Shown here piece by piece: positions 21,870-34,215 of a stretch of DNA of 64,000 nucleotides. This DNA is from Artocarpus heterophyllus (taxonomy: Eukaryota; Streptophyta; Magnoliopsida; Rosales; Moraceae). The first letter of the stretch is position 1. Every line of letters starts with the position of its first letter. A program made the position numbers and the translations under genes. The stretch covers positions 7,674,768-7,738,767 of the forward strand of contig CM046337.1 in assembly GCA_025403435.1 (NCBI GenBank), given 5' to 3'. Below the pieces are notes generated by a model. The model made no database searches and was not told where the DNA came from. It saw only the letters and a list, made by a program, of their open reading frames with translations.

Positions 21870-24800
21870 CTAACCGGCACGAGCATGAACACCAACCAAG
21901 TTCAAGCAATGCTCAAACTTAGCTGTAGGTAACGACTTAGTCATCACATCGGCAGGATTATCATGTGTACTGATTTTGCTCACAACAATATCACCACGAG
22001 CAACAATATCACGAACAAAGCGATAACGAATGTCAATGTGCTTCGTCCTCTCATGAAACATTTGATCTTTAGTGAGAAAAATAGCACTCTGACTGTCACA
22101 CATCACCACAGAAGTCTTCAAATCTTCACTGAGTTCTCCAAATAGGCCCTTCAACCAAATAGCTTCTTTGAAAGCCTCTGTAATAGCCATATATTCAGCC
22201 TCAGTAGTAGACAAAGCAACAGTAGCCTGCAAGGTAGCCTTCCAACTGATAGTACAACCACCAACTGTAAACACATACCCAGTAAGTGACCTCATATTAT
22301 CCAAGTCTCCAGCATAATCAGAATCAACATATCCCACAACACCATCTCTAGTCCTCCCAAAGTGCAAACAAACGTCAGTAGTACCACGCAAGTATCTAAG
22401 AATCCATTGCACTGCTTTCTAGTGCTCTTTACCTGGATTTGCCATGTATCTACTAACTGCACTAACTGCATATGATAAATCTGGGCGAGAACATACCATA
22501 GCATACATGAGGGAACCTACTGCACTAGAGTATGGAACACGTGACATATACTCAACCTCATCATCTAACTGTGGAGCTAATGCAGCTGAAAGTCTGAAAT
22601 GTGCTGCTAACGGAGTGCTCACTGGTTTTGCTTTCTGCATGTTGAACCTGTGCAAAACTTTGTCAATATAGCCTTTCTGACTCAGATAAAGCTTACCTGC
22701 CTTTCTATTTCTCAAAATCTCCATGCCGAGAATCTTCTTGGCAGCTCCTAAGTCCTTCATCTCAAACTCTCTACTGAGTTGTGCCTTTAACTTCTTAATC
22801 TCTCCTTTATCTTTAGCAGCAATCAACATATCATCAACATATAAGAGCAAATAAACAAAGAACCCATCATCACCCTTCTTGAAGTAGACACAACTGTCAT
22901 AACTACTCCTCTTAAACTCATGAGCGATCATAAATGAGTCAAATCTCTTATACCACTGCCTAGGAGACTGTTTCAAACCGTAAAGAGACTTTTTCAATGA
23001 ACAAACATAGTCTTCTTTACCTGTAACAATGAAACCCTCAGGTTGCTGCATGTAAATATCTTCCTCGAGCTCTCCATGCAAAAATGCAGTCTTCACATCT
23101 AACTGCTCAAGCTCAAGATCATGAGTGGCCACAATACCAAGCAACGCTCGAATTGAGCTATGCTTAACCACAGGAGAAAATACATCTGTAAAGTCAACAC
23201 CTGGAACCTGACTGTATCCTTTTGCAACCAGTCTAGCCTTGTACCTAGCATCTTCAACTCCCGGTGTGCCTTTTTTTCTTTTAAATACCCATTTGCAGCG
23301 AACAGCTTTCTTCCCTTTGGGTAACTTCACCAAATCCCATGTGCCATTCTTATGTAGGGATTCCATCTCCTCCTGCATAGCAATCATCCACTTGCCAGAG
23401 TCAACTGAATCAACCGCCTCTGAATAGGTAGAAGGTTCTTCACCAGACTCAATACCTTCGGCCACTAATAAAGCATAAGCCACCAAGTCGGCCTCAGCAT
23501 ATCTCTGTGGAGGCCTAACATCTCTCCTCGGCCTATCCTTAGCAATAGAGTACTGTGGTGGCGGCGGTGATGGCGATTGGAAAGCACTATCGCCTTGATT
23601 CTCTGAACTTGACTGGAAAGTAGAATTGGATGATGTACTTGTCTCTATTTGAAACTCCACCTGATTGCTAGATCTATCCCGATCAATATCACTAGACCCT
23701 GTAGTAGATGTCCCACGTAACATGGAAGTCTCATCAAACACAACATCTCTACTAGTAATAACTTTCTTGGTTTCCGGGCACCATAACTTATAGCCTTTAA
23801 CACCAGGCTTGTAACCAAGAAATATACACTTTATGGATCTAGGCTCCAATTTTCCATTGTCAACATGAGCATAAGCAGGACAGCCAAAAATTCTTAAATT
23901 TGAGTAATTTGCAGGTTCTCTTGACCACATATCTTGTGGAGTCTTCTTGTTAATAGCGATGGAAGGAGAGCGATTGACCAAATAGCAAGCTGTAGAAGCG
24001 GCTTCAGCCCAAAATGACTTAGGTAGCCCAGCATTAGAAAGTATGCAGCGTACTTTCTCCATCAATGTCTTGTTCATCCTCTCGGCCACACCATTTTGCT
24101 ACGGAGTACGTCGGACTGTTAAGTCCCTCAGAATTCTTTCTGATTTACAGAAGGTATTAAATTCATTTGAACAAAACTCCAAGCCATTATCAGTGCGGAG
24201 ACGTTTAACTGGCTTACCGGTCTGCTTTTCTATCATGGTCTTCCAATCTTTGAATGTAGCAAAGACATCATTCTTTTGCTTCAAAAAGAATGTCCATAAT
24301 TTTCTGGAGTAGTCGTCAATGATGGTAAGCATATAATTAGCACCACCATAAGAAGGAACAGTAGACGGTCCCAAAAGGTCAGAATGAACATACTCCAAAA
24401 TATCTTTTGTGTTGTGAATGCTTTTGCCAAATCGAACTCTCTTCTGCTTTCCAAAAACACAGTGCTCACAGAACTCCATCTTACCTGTGCACTGTCCATT
24501 AAGGAGCCCTCGCTTACTCAGCTCTGCCATCCCAAGCTCACTCATATGCCCCAGTCGCATATGCCATACCTTAGTGAGATCATCATCAGACATAGTGGAA
24601 GTAGTAACTTTTGCATCACCAACAACTGTAGTACCCTGCAGAACATAGAAACTAGCAGTCTTCTTTTGTGCTTTCATCATTACAAGAGCGCCTTTACTGA
24701 CTTTCAGAACTCCACCTTCACCAGTGTACTTGTACCCTTTAGCATCAAGAGTACCTAAGGAAATTAAATTCCTCTTAAGATCGGGGACATGCCTCACATC

Positions 24801-25835
24801 ACCTAGTGTCCTCACTATGCCATCATGCATTTTAATTCTGATAGTACCAATACCAGCAACTTTGCATGGGGCGTTGTTTTCCATCAAAACAGAGCCCTTA
24901 GGAACCGTTTCATATGTTGAAAACCAGTCCCAGTTGGGATACATATGAAACGTACATGCAGAGTCAAGAACCCAATCCTCACAGGGTTTAGAATCACCAT
25001 CAGAAATTACTAAAAGCTCACCACCAGAGCCTTCTTCAACGACACTAGCCTCACCAGCATCTGGTTTCTTCCCCTTTTGATTTTCAGCCCTCTTGTTTTT
25101 ATTCTGCAGCTTATAACACTCAGTTTTAATGTGCCCTTTCTTCTTGCAATAGTTACAGTACTTTTCCTTATTTCTGGATTTAGACCTACCTCTAATCTCA
25201 GTCCCAGAACTTCTCTCTTGGGTTCTACCTCTAACAACTAGACCCTCTCCTTGTGTTTCAGATCCAGTAACTAACTACTTCATCTTTTCTTTAGAAAATA
25301 AAGCCTCATAAACCTCATCTAGGGTAAGAGTGCCCCGACTATACAAGATAGTATCCCTAAATGTGGCATATGATGAAGGCAGTGAACATAATAAAATTAA
25401 CCCAAGGTCTTCTTCATCATACTTAACTTCCATAGCCTCCAAATCAGACACAATCTCCTTAAACACAGTTAAGTGATCCTCAAGAGACGTACCTTCAGAC
25501 ATTCGGTGAGAGTATAGACGCTGCTTTAAATGAAGTTTGCTAGTAAGACTCTTGGTCATGCATAATTGCTCCAGCTTGAGCCATAAAGCAGCAGCAGTCT
25601 TCTCCTTCAGTACATCCTGTAAAATCTGATTTGATAGATGAAGGTGTATTTAGGACAAAGCTTTTCGGTCCTTACGCTCCTTTTCCTCCTTCGACCATGA
25701 TGAGGGCATCTTATCGAAACCCAATAGCGTATCATCAAGGTCCATCTGCGCCAGAACAACTCGCATCTTCACTTGCCATAAAGAAAATCTTGTTGTGCGA
25801 TCCAGCAGCGGAATATCGAATTTCATGGTTGCCAT
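21870..25835 (-). pseudogene. Copia gag-pol polyprotein, one frame with four nonsense codons
   Basis: A frame of 1322 codons runs from ATG 25835 to the stop at 21870 without frameshift. In order: gag (starting MATMKFDIPLLDR), a CCHC knuckle [14 protein letters not shown] near 25135, protease ([10 protein letters not shown] near 24960), integrase (WHMRLGH zinc finger; [17 protein letters not shown] and QNGVAERMNKT for the acidic triad), reverse transcriptase with YVDDML near 22820, and RNase H with YVDSDYAGD and TTEAEYMA. In-frame stops lie at 25650 (CAA or CAG to TAA), 25275 (CAG to TAG), 24099 (CAG to TAG) and 22419 (TGG to TAG). The ancestral codons are inferred from family conservation. 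It cannot make a full polyprotein. Confidence 0.95.
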
Positions 25836-25852
25836 TGCAAATCAAAGCCAAA

Positions 25853-25864
25853 GCTCTGATACCA
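25853..25864 (-). other. Copia primer-binding site
   Basis: On the minus strand this reads TGGTATCAGAGC, 2 bp from the 5' LTR. It is complementary to the 3' end of tRNA-Met. Confidence 0.92.
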
Positions 25865-25866
25865 CT

Positions 25867-26418
25867 TGTTAGAAATCAAAGCAATAAGCAATAAGAAATA
25901 GAGATAAAATTGCACACAAGATTTACATGGAAAAACCCTAATGAATGGTGAAAAAAACCACGGGCAGAGGAGAAGCAATCCACTAATCACAAAACGGAAA
26001 TTACAACGGTGTTTAGAGCGCTCAAATACAGAAATTCACTCACTCAATCACTCACAAACTCACAAGACTGAGTTATCTGTATCACTCTCAACACTATGAT
26101 CTCTATGAAATTTTGTGACTCTCTAATGTGACTCACTATATTGAACTATGGAGAATATGATGTATTTATATGTATGGGGACTCAAACTCTAACCCAAAAT
26201 AACCCAAAAACGCGTAAAAATGTAAAATACACTATCAGGCCGCATTGGAGCGCCGCGGCGCTGGTTTTCGGATTGGAGCACCGTGGCGCTGCTTTTCTAG
26301 CGCCGCGGCGCTGGTTTTCTGATTGGAGCGCCACGGCGCTAGATTATAGCGCCGTGGCCCTGCTTTCAAGCGCCGCGGCGCTGCCTTACTGCCACAGATT
26401 TTGGGTCACAAAATAACA
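25867..26418 (-). repeat. 5' LTR of the copia element (552 bp)
   Basis: It has the same ends as the 3' LTR. It carries extra copies of the GCGCCGCGGCGCT-type palindrome (26250-26390) and an insertion including GGAGAATATGATG near 26150. Confidence 0.92.
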
Positions 26419-27650
26419 GCTACTCAGACTCGCCGTTGGCAGAGGCTCCAACAGCTCAGCAACGGCAAGATTATTTGATTTTAGTTTCGAGTTTTTGTGG
26501 TTTGATTTGAAATTTTCGTATCTCTATTATTATCCTGATTAATGTTTATTGATTTTTTACTTAGAAGAGACAATAGTCAAACAAGATCAGTTTGATGATA
26601 ACTATTCATAGATGAAAATATCGCTATTTTTTTTTAATTTAGAACCTGGCAGGTTCCACGATAGAATCTGGCGGGTTCCGAGATGAAACCTGCCGGTTTC
26701 GATGAGTTCGTAGATGAAAATTGGCAAGTTCGGTGTTGGAATTGGGTGGATTCTATGATGAAATTTGGCGGGTTCCATCATGCTCCAACACCCTGCATCA
26801 GTGATCGGAGGCATTGACATTTTGTTTGTTTCAAAGAAAATATGTTAGAATCTGGTATATTCAACTTTGGAAACTACAAGGTTATAATCCGTCACCTGCG
26901 TCTGCCACTGGAGACGGTTGGCGCTTCTATGTTTCAAAAAAAAATTTGGTAGGTTCCAAGTTGGAATCAGGCAAGTTACAATCTAGCTCCCACTAAGGCG
27001 TCCGAAAGTGAGTTTCATGACAGAACCTGACGGGTTTCGATAGGTTATATTTCGAGAGGAAGGGTAACTTAGTCTTTTAATAAATTCATAATTTTAAATA
27101 AAGGGGTAGTTTTAATAGTAATTTGTTGAATGATATTTTTAATAAGGTGATGTATTTAGAAGAATTTTTGTAAATTATTCTTTTAAAAATATGTTTATTC
27201 ATATAGCCGTATTATATTGTTATTCATAATATTTGTTTAAATTGTGTTAAACTTTTAAATAAATAAAACATTTATAAAAAATAAGTTTTAAAAAGTAGTA
27301 TTTATGATAAGCTTGTATGAAAATTTTACACAGTACGGTACAGGAACTGGAGGTACATTACAAAAGATGTGTCCTCTTGGACATTCCAGTGTGGTCGTAA
27401 ATTTTAGGCAAAAGTGGCGACATATGCCATTATTAACATTTCCAAAACCTGAAAAGGGATAGAATCTTGCACCAGATTTATATTAGCTGTTTTAAAATTC
27501 TTTTGATGCCCCACAAAAGTTCAAAATCTTCATTTCCGACGTTCAACTTATTCATGGAAAAAATGAAGCGACCGGCCTAAAAAAGTAGATAAGATTCAAA
27601 TGTATAACCAAAAAAAAGAAAAAGAAAACAAGAGAAAGGATTACCATAAA
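26419..27650. other. Intergenic DNA between the copia element and the PRR promoter
   Basis: Holds the 22-bp repeat cluster (separate entry) and AT-rich DNA. No gene is seen. The first ~50 bp continue the host sequence broken by the copia insertion. Confidence 0.5.
26641..27043. repeat. Minisatellite-like 22-bp repeat cluster
   Basis: Units of 22 bp with consensus near GAAACTTGGCGGGTTCCATGAT start at 26641, 26663, 26685, 26716, 26738 and 26760. Further diverged units lie at 26941, 26963 and about 27022. A 9-bp insertion breaks the period at 26707. Confidence 0.75.
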
Positions 27651-27699
27651 AAAGTAAAAAAACATGGGATAAGGCTTCGCACGTCGCATTCCCAAGGAA

Positions 27700-28075
27700 T
27701 GCCTTTACACGTGTCAAAAGTCAAAACGACGCCGTCTCTTTCTCAGGGTTTCCAGTGCCTCCCGGGGACAGTCAAATGAAAACCTTTAACTGGCGCGCGA
27801 GTCGTGCCACGTGTCCGCTCCGAGATCAGAAGGATTCGGCGCGGTCTCGGACCTTCCAGCATTAGATTTTGTCCAGCTCAGAAAAACCAATGGCCACGAT
27901 TATGTCCACGTAGGATTGACAACACATTTTATTTTTGCGTGGAATTCGAGCGTCTCCAGACCTCCATTTGTGACACGTCATCACCGAGCTCAATAATATC
28001 TTCTCCAGCCAACCCTCTTGGAAGCTCTCTCTCTCTCCTTTTTCTCTCTTTCTCTCTCCTCTTCTTTGTTTAGCA
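27700..28075 (+). promoter_or_regulatory. Putative PRR promoter and 5' end with paired G-boxes
   Basis: CACGTG occurs at 27708-27713 and 27808-27813, exactly 100 bp apart, with further ACGT cores near 27906 and 27972. AATATCT near 27999 partly matches the clock evening element. A CT-rich tract (28025-28068) typical of plant 5' UTRs follows. Transcription start is inferred to lie near 27.9-28.0 kb. Confidence 0.55.
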
Positions 28076-28323
28076 TTTTCTTGACCAGTAAAGCCTCTTT
28101 CTTTCTCAAAGGCATATTATTTACATTTCTTAATTTTTATTCCTCTACAGGAATGAAAGAAACCTGAGAACAATTTCTAAACTCCTTTTCCAGTATTTTT
28201 TTTCTTTTTTCTTTGAGATTTTTCTTTAAAAACTATCTTCTTGTTCTGATCTGTTTTTTTTTTTTTTTTTTGTCTTGTGTAATTTTTCGCCTGTTTTTGG
28301 TCTGGCTGAAATCGAGGTTAACA

Positions 28324-28356
28324 ATGGCGGTTTCGTCCTGCTCAGAGAAGCTCTGA
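28324..28356 (+). other. Upstream ORF 1 in PRR leader (10 codons)
   Basis: ATG in a strong context (AACAATGGCG) opens a 10-aa ORF, MAVSSCSEKL, ending TGA. A possible splice donor (AAG/GTTTTA) follows 2 bp later. It lies about 0.9 kb before the main ATG, most of which is probably a leader intron ending in TTGACAG near 29107. Confidence 0.5.
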
Positions 28357-29135
28357 AGGTTTTATTTTTTATACTGTTGATTTTGTACTTTTTTGAATTG
28401 AAAAAATCACTTTTGTTCCTTCAATTTTGATTTATCTGTTTGAGTAAATTTTCCTTTAATCTTAGTTGTTCTGCTTATCGGCTCGAGAAAACAAGTATTG
28501 GGATTTCTTAGGTTTTTTTGTATTAAAAATTGTTACTTTAATTCTTATGCTCACTGTATTTGCTCTTATAGATTTGGGAGCTTATCTTAATGTCTGATTT
28601 TCAGATAGAGTATTTTTGCCTTGTTCTTGCCAAGATTTGTATATGAAACTAGTGTTGATTTATCTCTGAAGATTATTGTGGTTTTTAACTTTTCAATTTA
28701 GAACATTGTTTGGTGATGGTCTAAGATTCAATAAGATATAGGTTTATGCATGATATAGGGTTTTAATTTGTTTATCTGGATATTATGATTATCTCAGATG
28801 ATTTGGCTTGGATCCTGGTTCTGCTTTGACTTTTTTTTCCCCTTTTCTTTTCAATTTTTTAGTGAGATATGATAAGGGTAAACATTCTTTTTTTTTTTTT
28901 TTTTTTCTGTGGAAATTTTTACTGTAATTATATGGTTGATTTGGTACCGGTTGGAGTTGAACTAGATTACTCTTCCGTATTACATGTAGATACTTTCTGC
29001 TTTTAGTGTGAGTGGTGTTTTTATTTATTTATGTATTTATGGAATCCTGCATTTATAGTAAAGTGTTTGGGTTTGACATATTAAGTGAAATGGATTGCAT
29101 TTGACAGGGGTTGATTTTTTGAGGGAATAATACGT

Positions 29136-29219
29136 ATGTCTATTGGTAGATTGAACAAGAGTATCCCTTGTGTGCAATCATGTGCATTACACATCATTGG
29201 CCTCTTTGAATCTGGTTGA
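29136..29219 (+). other. Upstream ORF 2 in PRR leader (27 codons)
   Basis: An ATG in the putative last leader exon opens a 27-aa ORF beginning MSIGRLNKS. It is out of frame with the main ORF and ends 46 nt before ATG 29266. It could reduce translation of the main ORF. Confidence 0.5.
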
Positions 29220-29265
29220 TAGGAGTTATTTCAATCCTAGAGTTTTTGCTTGTCAAAACGACCAT

Positions 29266-32200
29266 ATGTGTTTTGAGCAAAAGGACGTCAGTAATGGGGT
29301 ACTGGATGAAGAGCAAGGTTTGGGGACGCCAGAGGAGGATGATACGAGAATAAATATCGGTCAAGATATGAGTGATGGGATTAGAGGAGCGATTCAGGCC
29401 GCTGATGGGTCCGCTGTACTGCAATCACTGCCTCAAGGACAGGTGGTACGTTGGGAAAGGTTCCTCCCCATCAGATCTTTGAAAATTTTGCTAGTGGAAA
29501 ATGATGATTCTACACGCCATGTTGTTAGCGCACTACTTCGAAATTGCAGCTATGAAGGTTGGTAGTTAATTTTTCGTCAGGATTCATGGTTATCTAATGC
29601 TAACCGAACAAGAAAAACTTGGCAAGTCTTAATATTATCTGTGTGCTTAATGATCACAGGCTTATTAGTAATATGCAACTCGTTAGTGCGAGTCTGTTCC
29701 ATTATTTCATATATTTCAATCGAGTATAATGCTTCAACTCCATAATTGCGACCCATTACTGTAGAGCATTAGGAAAGTCAAATAGCTAACTAATCAACAG
29801 CTCTAATTTGATTCTCCCTTTAATTCTTGTTGTGGGTTGCATCCTATTGTATGAGATGGTTTAAGGTGACAGTTTCTGTGATATAGTAAGCTTTTCAGTG
29901 TTGCTTCAGACCTAACGAGATATTTGTTGATGGAAACGTTTCTTGTATATGACTGAAGGAGAATTCATCCAGTGAACCCCCTTAAGTTAACTTTTGAACT
30001 TCTATTACTTCTTTTTGCACGATTTTTTTTTCCCAGTTAATCCAGTTTCAAACGGCCTTCAAGCATGGAAAATCTTAGAAGATCCAAATAATCACACTGA
30101 CATCATCCTAACTGAGGTAGTAATGCCTGTGCTATCTGGAATTGCGCTTTTATGCAAAATTATGAGCCACAAATCTCTAAAGAATATTCCAGTCATCAGT
30201 AAGTATTGTTCCTAACAACTTTATATTTGGTTTTTTGGTGTATGAGGTTCTTGTTCCTATGATTTGTTTCTGACGTGGTGTTTCTATTGCCATTCCTGAT
30301 GAGCTGTGAATGCAGTGATGTCATCCCATGATTCAATGGGACTAGTATTTAAGTGTTTGTCAAAGGGTGCGGTTGACTTTTTAGTGAAACCTATTCGGAA
30401 GAATGAACTTAAAAACCTATGGCAGCATGTTTGGAGAAGATGCCACAGTGTGAGTTGCTATATATTTCTGCTGTAGATTCATAGTTCAACTCACAAAGTA
30501 CCAGTTCTGAATTGGAAATATTCATTTGAATTTGTTTGAGGGGTGTTTGTGCTTTTATTGAAATTGCTAAGGCTCTGTTGCCATTTCTCTTGCAAGATTG
30601 TTGCCTGTCATAGCAGCAGATTTGACTCAAAAAAGTAGTCTTTGCGTTTATGTATTATAGTGTCACGATTTGTATATATTCAGTTAACAAAGCGCTGATT
30701 TTTGCCCCTCAACTTTGATTAATTTCTCACTTTCCCTCTCAGTCTAGTGGGAGTGGGAGTGAAAGTGGGACTGAGACCCGAAAATATGCAAAGTCAAAAA
30801 GCAACGACGAGTCCGACAATAATTCTGCTAGCAGTGAGGAGCAAGATAATGGGAGTACTGGTCTGAGTATCCGGGTTGGAAGTGATAATGGAAGTGCCAC
30901 TCAGGTAATTAGTTGGCTTGAATTATGAATTCTGTGATGCATTTCTGTAATTAATAAGCAACCATGCTTGAGCGGATCAGTTAGACTTAGTTTTGAAATA
31001 GGTATGTCAAATTAAACTTCATGATTGTCAACATTTTTTTGTGTAGAACTGCGCTTGTCTCATACATGCCAGTCTGATGGAATGGCACTAGAGTAAAGTT
31101 GATGATACCATCCAATATTCCAATTGATCATTTTAAACTATATTTTAACTGTAACTTTCATCCTATTGCTTTTTATAGAACATGCGATTAGTTTATTTCT
31201 TTTGTCATTGAGGTCTATGGTCTATCATTGCTAACTGCATACTGTCTAGTTTCAAAACCTTAAAACTGGAATAACCATATCAAGTATATTTTAATTAGAA
31301 TTCAAGGGCGGCCGAAGTTCACAGCCCCACTCCTATGTCTCCTGGTGATCAATGGGCTGATGCTCCTGATAGCACCTGCGCACAGGTGATCCAGACTAAG
31401 CCTGAAAAATGTAGCAATAGGTGGGTGCACTTTACTAAAACAAAAGAGTGCCAAGAACTAGGTGAGCAATATGGTACGGCCATATAAAAATTATCTTGCT
31501 TAACTTGTTGTGAACATACTTCTGATGTTTCACTAATTAATGACCATTATCTGCTAATTGTTTCATATATAATGTTGCAGTTGGTAAAGACGTGGAAATT
31601 GGAGTAAATAGAAAACCAGATTTGCAACGTGATTATCAACAGAAGAAGCTAACATTCGCTCTAACAAGCAAAAGGCAGAATAAACTACCAGAGGTAGATA
31701 GTAAGCAAGGAGAGGTGGATTACAATGGTGAGAATTTAAACAGTAGTCCAAATGTCAATTGTACCAAACCACAATCTGAAGGCAGAATCTTTGGCACTCC
31801 AAATGGCATCTCTGATGGGTCACAAATCAAGGAAAACTCTGATTCTGGAGAACTGCTATCTCTTGAACTAACTTTAAAGAGGCTGAGAGGAGCAGGAGAT
31901 GTTGGAAGTGCTGGTTTAGATGACTGCAACATTTTGAGACATTCAGATCTATCAGCTTTTTCAAAGTATGGGAGAAAACATGTTGGAGATAAATATCCTT
32001 GTCGTATGTTGTTAATCATCAAAATTGAGTATAACATGTTATTCTTTACCATTCTTGTGCAGATACAACACTCCATCTTCTGAGAAACAGGTAATGTGCT
32101 GTTGCACCTCAGACAATGTTGAGGTGCCTTCAATAAGTGGTGAAACGTCTTCTTTAATTTGTCTGCTTCCAATCATCATGCAGCATGTTGTGATCCAAAT

Positions 32201-33899
32201 GGATTGTCTCCTTAATTGACTAAAAGGGAAAATAATATGGACATTCCCTGTTCTAAACTGACTTGATGGGAAGTTTCGCCATGTTTCGCCTTAGTGGTTG
32301 GAACTCAGATCCTAACAGAGAAGAAGCAAAAATTGAATTCCTACTTTGACTGTCTAACATCATTCCACTCTTTAACAGGCTCCCACTGGAAATATAGGAA
32401 GCTGTTCTCCATTTGATTCTAGCTTGGTTGCGCCAAATACAGGACCGTCACATAATTTTCCATCTCATTCAAATAGCACTCCTCCCAACCAGCAATCTAA
32501 CGGGAGCAGCAACAACAATGACATGGCCTCGACCAATAAATATGTTGCCCCCAAGCCCGAAGCTTTCAGTGACAAGCCAGAGTCCACATCAGTATTCAAA
32601 TCTTCTCATTCTTCCGCCTTCCAGCCTGTGCAGGGTGGTTGCATTTGTTTAGCTCCACAAGTGCCTTCTGGAAAGACTGAGGCTGGAGAAGTTGACCCAG
32701 TTCAAGAACCAATGAGAGGCTCTTACAAACAGGTCCAAGTTCGGCACCATCATCATCACCACCATCATTATCACCATCACGTCCACAATGTGCAGCAGCA
32801 TGTGCTGCAGGCAGAACATGATGATCTTGCATTGAAGAATATGGCTGCAGCAGCTCAGCAATGTGGATCCTCAAATGTGTTTGGAGGGCCTGTCGAGAGT
32901 CACACCGGAAACTACAGTGTGAATGGGAGTGCTTCCGGTAGTAATCATGGAAGTAGTACTGCTTTGAATGCTGGACTGACGAATGTGGAAAGTGACAATG
33001 GAGTAGCTGGATACAGTGGAGGAGATGGTATTAGCAGGAGGAACAGTGGGACTGGGGTAGATGAAAACCGGGTTGCCCAGAGAGAGGCTGCCTTGACCAA
33101 ATTTCGTCAGAAAAGAAAAGAGAGATGCTTTGAAAAGAGGGTAACTTATTTCTCTTGTATGGATTCTTCTGCTATCACTTGTGTGCCTTTTGTTAAGATT
33201 TGTTTCACTTTTTAGCAAGATTGACAAATAAATCACATTGTTCACTGATTACGGGGAACTCATGAGTCTTAAATGTCGAAATAAGTAAATTTAAGATGCC
33301 AAGAAAAATCAAACTCATGTAGGAATACCCTTTGAAAGGATTCAGAACTCTGAGGTTGTGTCCCTTGTACGCCTAGGCAGTTAACTACGACACATCTTTT
33401 GTATCGTAAAACATTTGTAGGATCATTCAACCGCATAATGGTATTACAGAAACCAAACAAACGGCAATGGAGGACTCAAATGAGATGACAGGACTCAAAT
33501 GAAGGCTTTTTTCTACACTGATTTTTTTAAATTTGGATGCTTATATATTTTAACATTCATCCTTCCGTTATGTATGTCTCAAATGAGATGACAGGACAAA
33601 AAATGTTGTTTTTTTCTTTCTTCTTCAGGTTCGATACCATAGCAGGAAAAAGTTAGCAGAACAGAGGCCTCGAATTCGGGGGCAATTTGTTCGACAGATA
33701 GTGTAAGATTCCATATAAGATTGACGCTAGACTTTTGTGATCTTTGCTAATTTATAATAATATGCATTCTGGAAAACAAAAAAAATTGAGAGAATATTTA
33801 TTGTTGGTCTTTATTCTCAGGTCTGACACCAAAACAGGAGAGGATTGCGAGAGCCAAGACCTCAAATCTGGGGATAATTCTGGCAGCAGTGTAGAATAG
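29266..33899 (+). CDS. PRR7: Two-component response regulator-like PRR7 (clock pseudo-response regulator)
   Basis: Ten coding exons fit GT-AG rules and frame: 29266-29557, 30037-30198, 30316-30449, 30743-30904, 31299-31461, 31581-31965, 32063-32090, 32379-33140, 33629-33702, 33821-33899, giving 746 aa. The pseudo-receiver domain (about 72-193) has the acidic pair D80-D81 and K176, but Glu124 replaces the phospho-accepting Asp, as in PRRs. A low-complexity middle includes a His run (about 565-577). The CCT domain (about 677-719) starts [17 protein letters not shown] and is split over two exons. PRR7 is a nuclear repressor of CCA1/LHY in the morning loop of the plant clock. ATG 29266 is the first in frame, after a stop at 29152. 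Ser/Gly/Asn repeats and [11 protein letters not shown] near the CCT domain match PRR7. The splice choice at exon 6/7 (28-nt exon) is the least certain. Confidence 0.9.
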
Positions 33900-34187
33900 C
33901 AGGAGCTAAAACGAAAATGGCTAACCGACCTTTATAAATGCTTGTTGATTTGCTTACAAGCATAGAACTGGCTGCCTGCGTGTAGGACTCCTTAGATTTG
34001 CGGCAGGGAATTTGTAGCAACTGGGCACATATAGTGTGCGTAACTTAAGCCTTTTCATTTCTGAAACTGTTATCAAACTTCTACTTTTGAAACCTGACTA
34101 AGATGCTCTGTGCCGTATTTTATGGTTTTAAACTTTGATAGACTTCTTGGAAGAGGCCACCCTTTTATAGGATCATGACCTCCATGC

Positions 34188-34193
34188 AATAAA
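34188..34193 (+). terminator. Polyadenylation signal of the PRR7 gene
   Basis: AATAAA lies about 290 nt after the stop codon, in a T-rich setting. Confidence 0.5.
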
Positions 34194-34215
34194 ATATCAA
34201 ATCATTCGTCTTTGT

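Larger units (their letters stand above)
21287..26418 (-). mobile_element. Full-length Ty1/copia retrotransposon (Tork/Tnt1-like), defective
   Basis: A 5132-bp element on the minus strand, with LTRs at 25867-26418 (5') and 21287-21779 (3'), a perfect 5-bp target duplication GCTAC (21282-21286 and 26419-26423), a tRNA-Met primer site next to the 5' LTR and a polypurine tract next to the 3' LTR (AAGGTGGAGA on the minus strand). Domain order is gag, protease, integrase, reverse transcriptase, RNase H, which defines copia. The polyprotein has four nonsense codons. The LTRs have diverged mainly by indels. Confidence 0.95.

Noticed and set aside
25010..25237. 75-aa minus-strand ORF starting with Met
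   Set aside because: It is a shifted frame of the copia gag/protease region; the real frame is open through the same DNA.
21207..26470. Open minus-strand frame running across the copia empty site, about 35 codons
   Set aside because: Too short, no splice support or recognised motif; chance cannot be excluded.
26641..27043. A CRISPR-like array
   Set aside because: The units are contiguous and degenerate with no spacers, and this is plant nuclear DNA.
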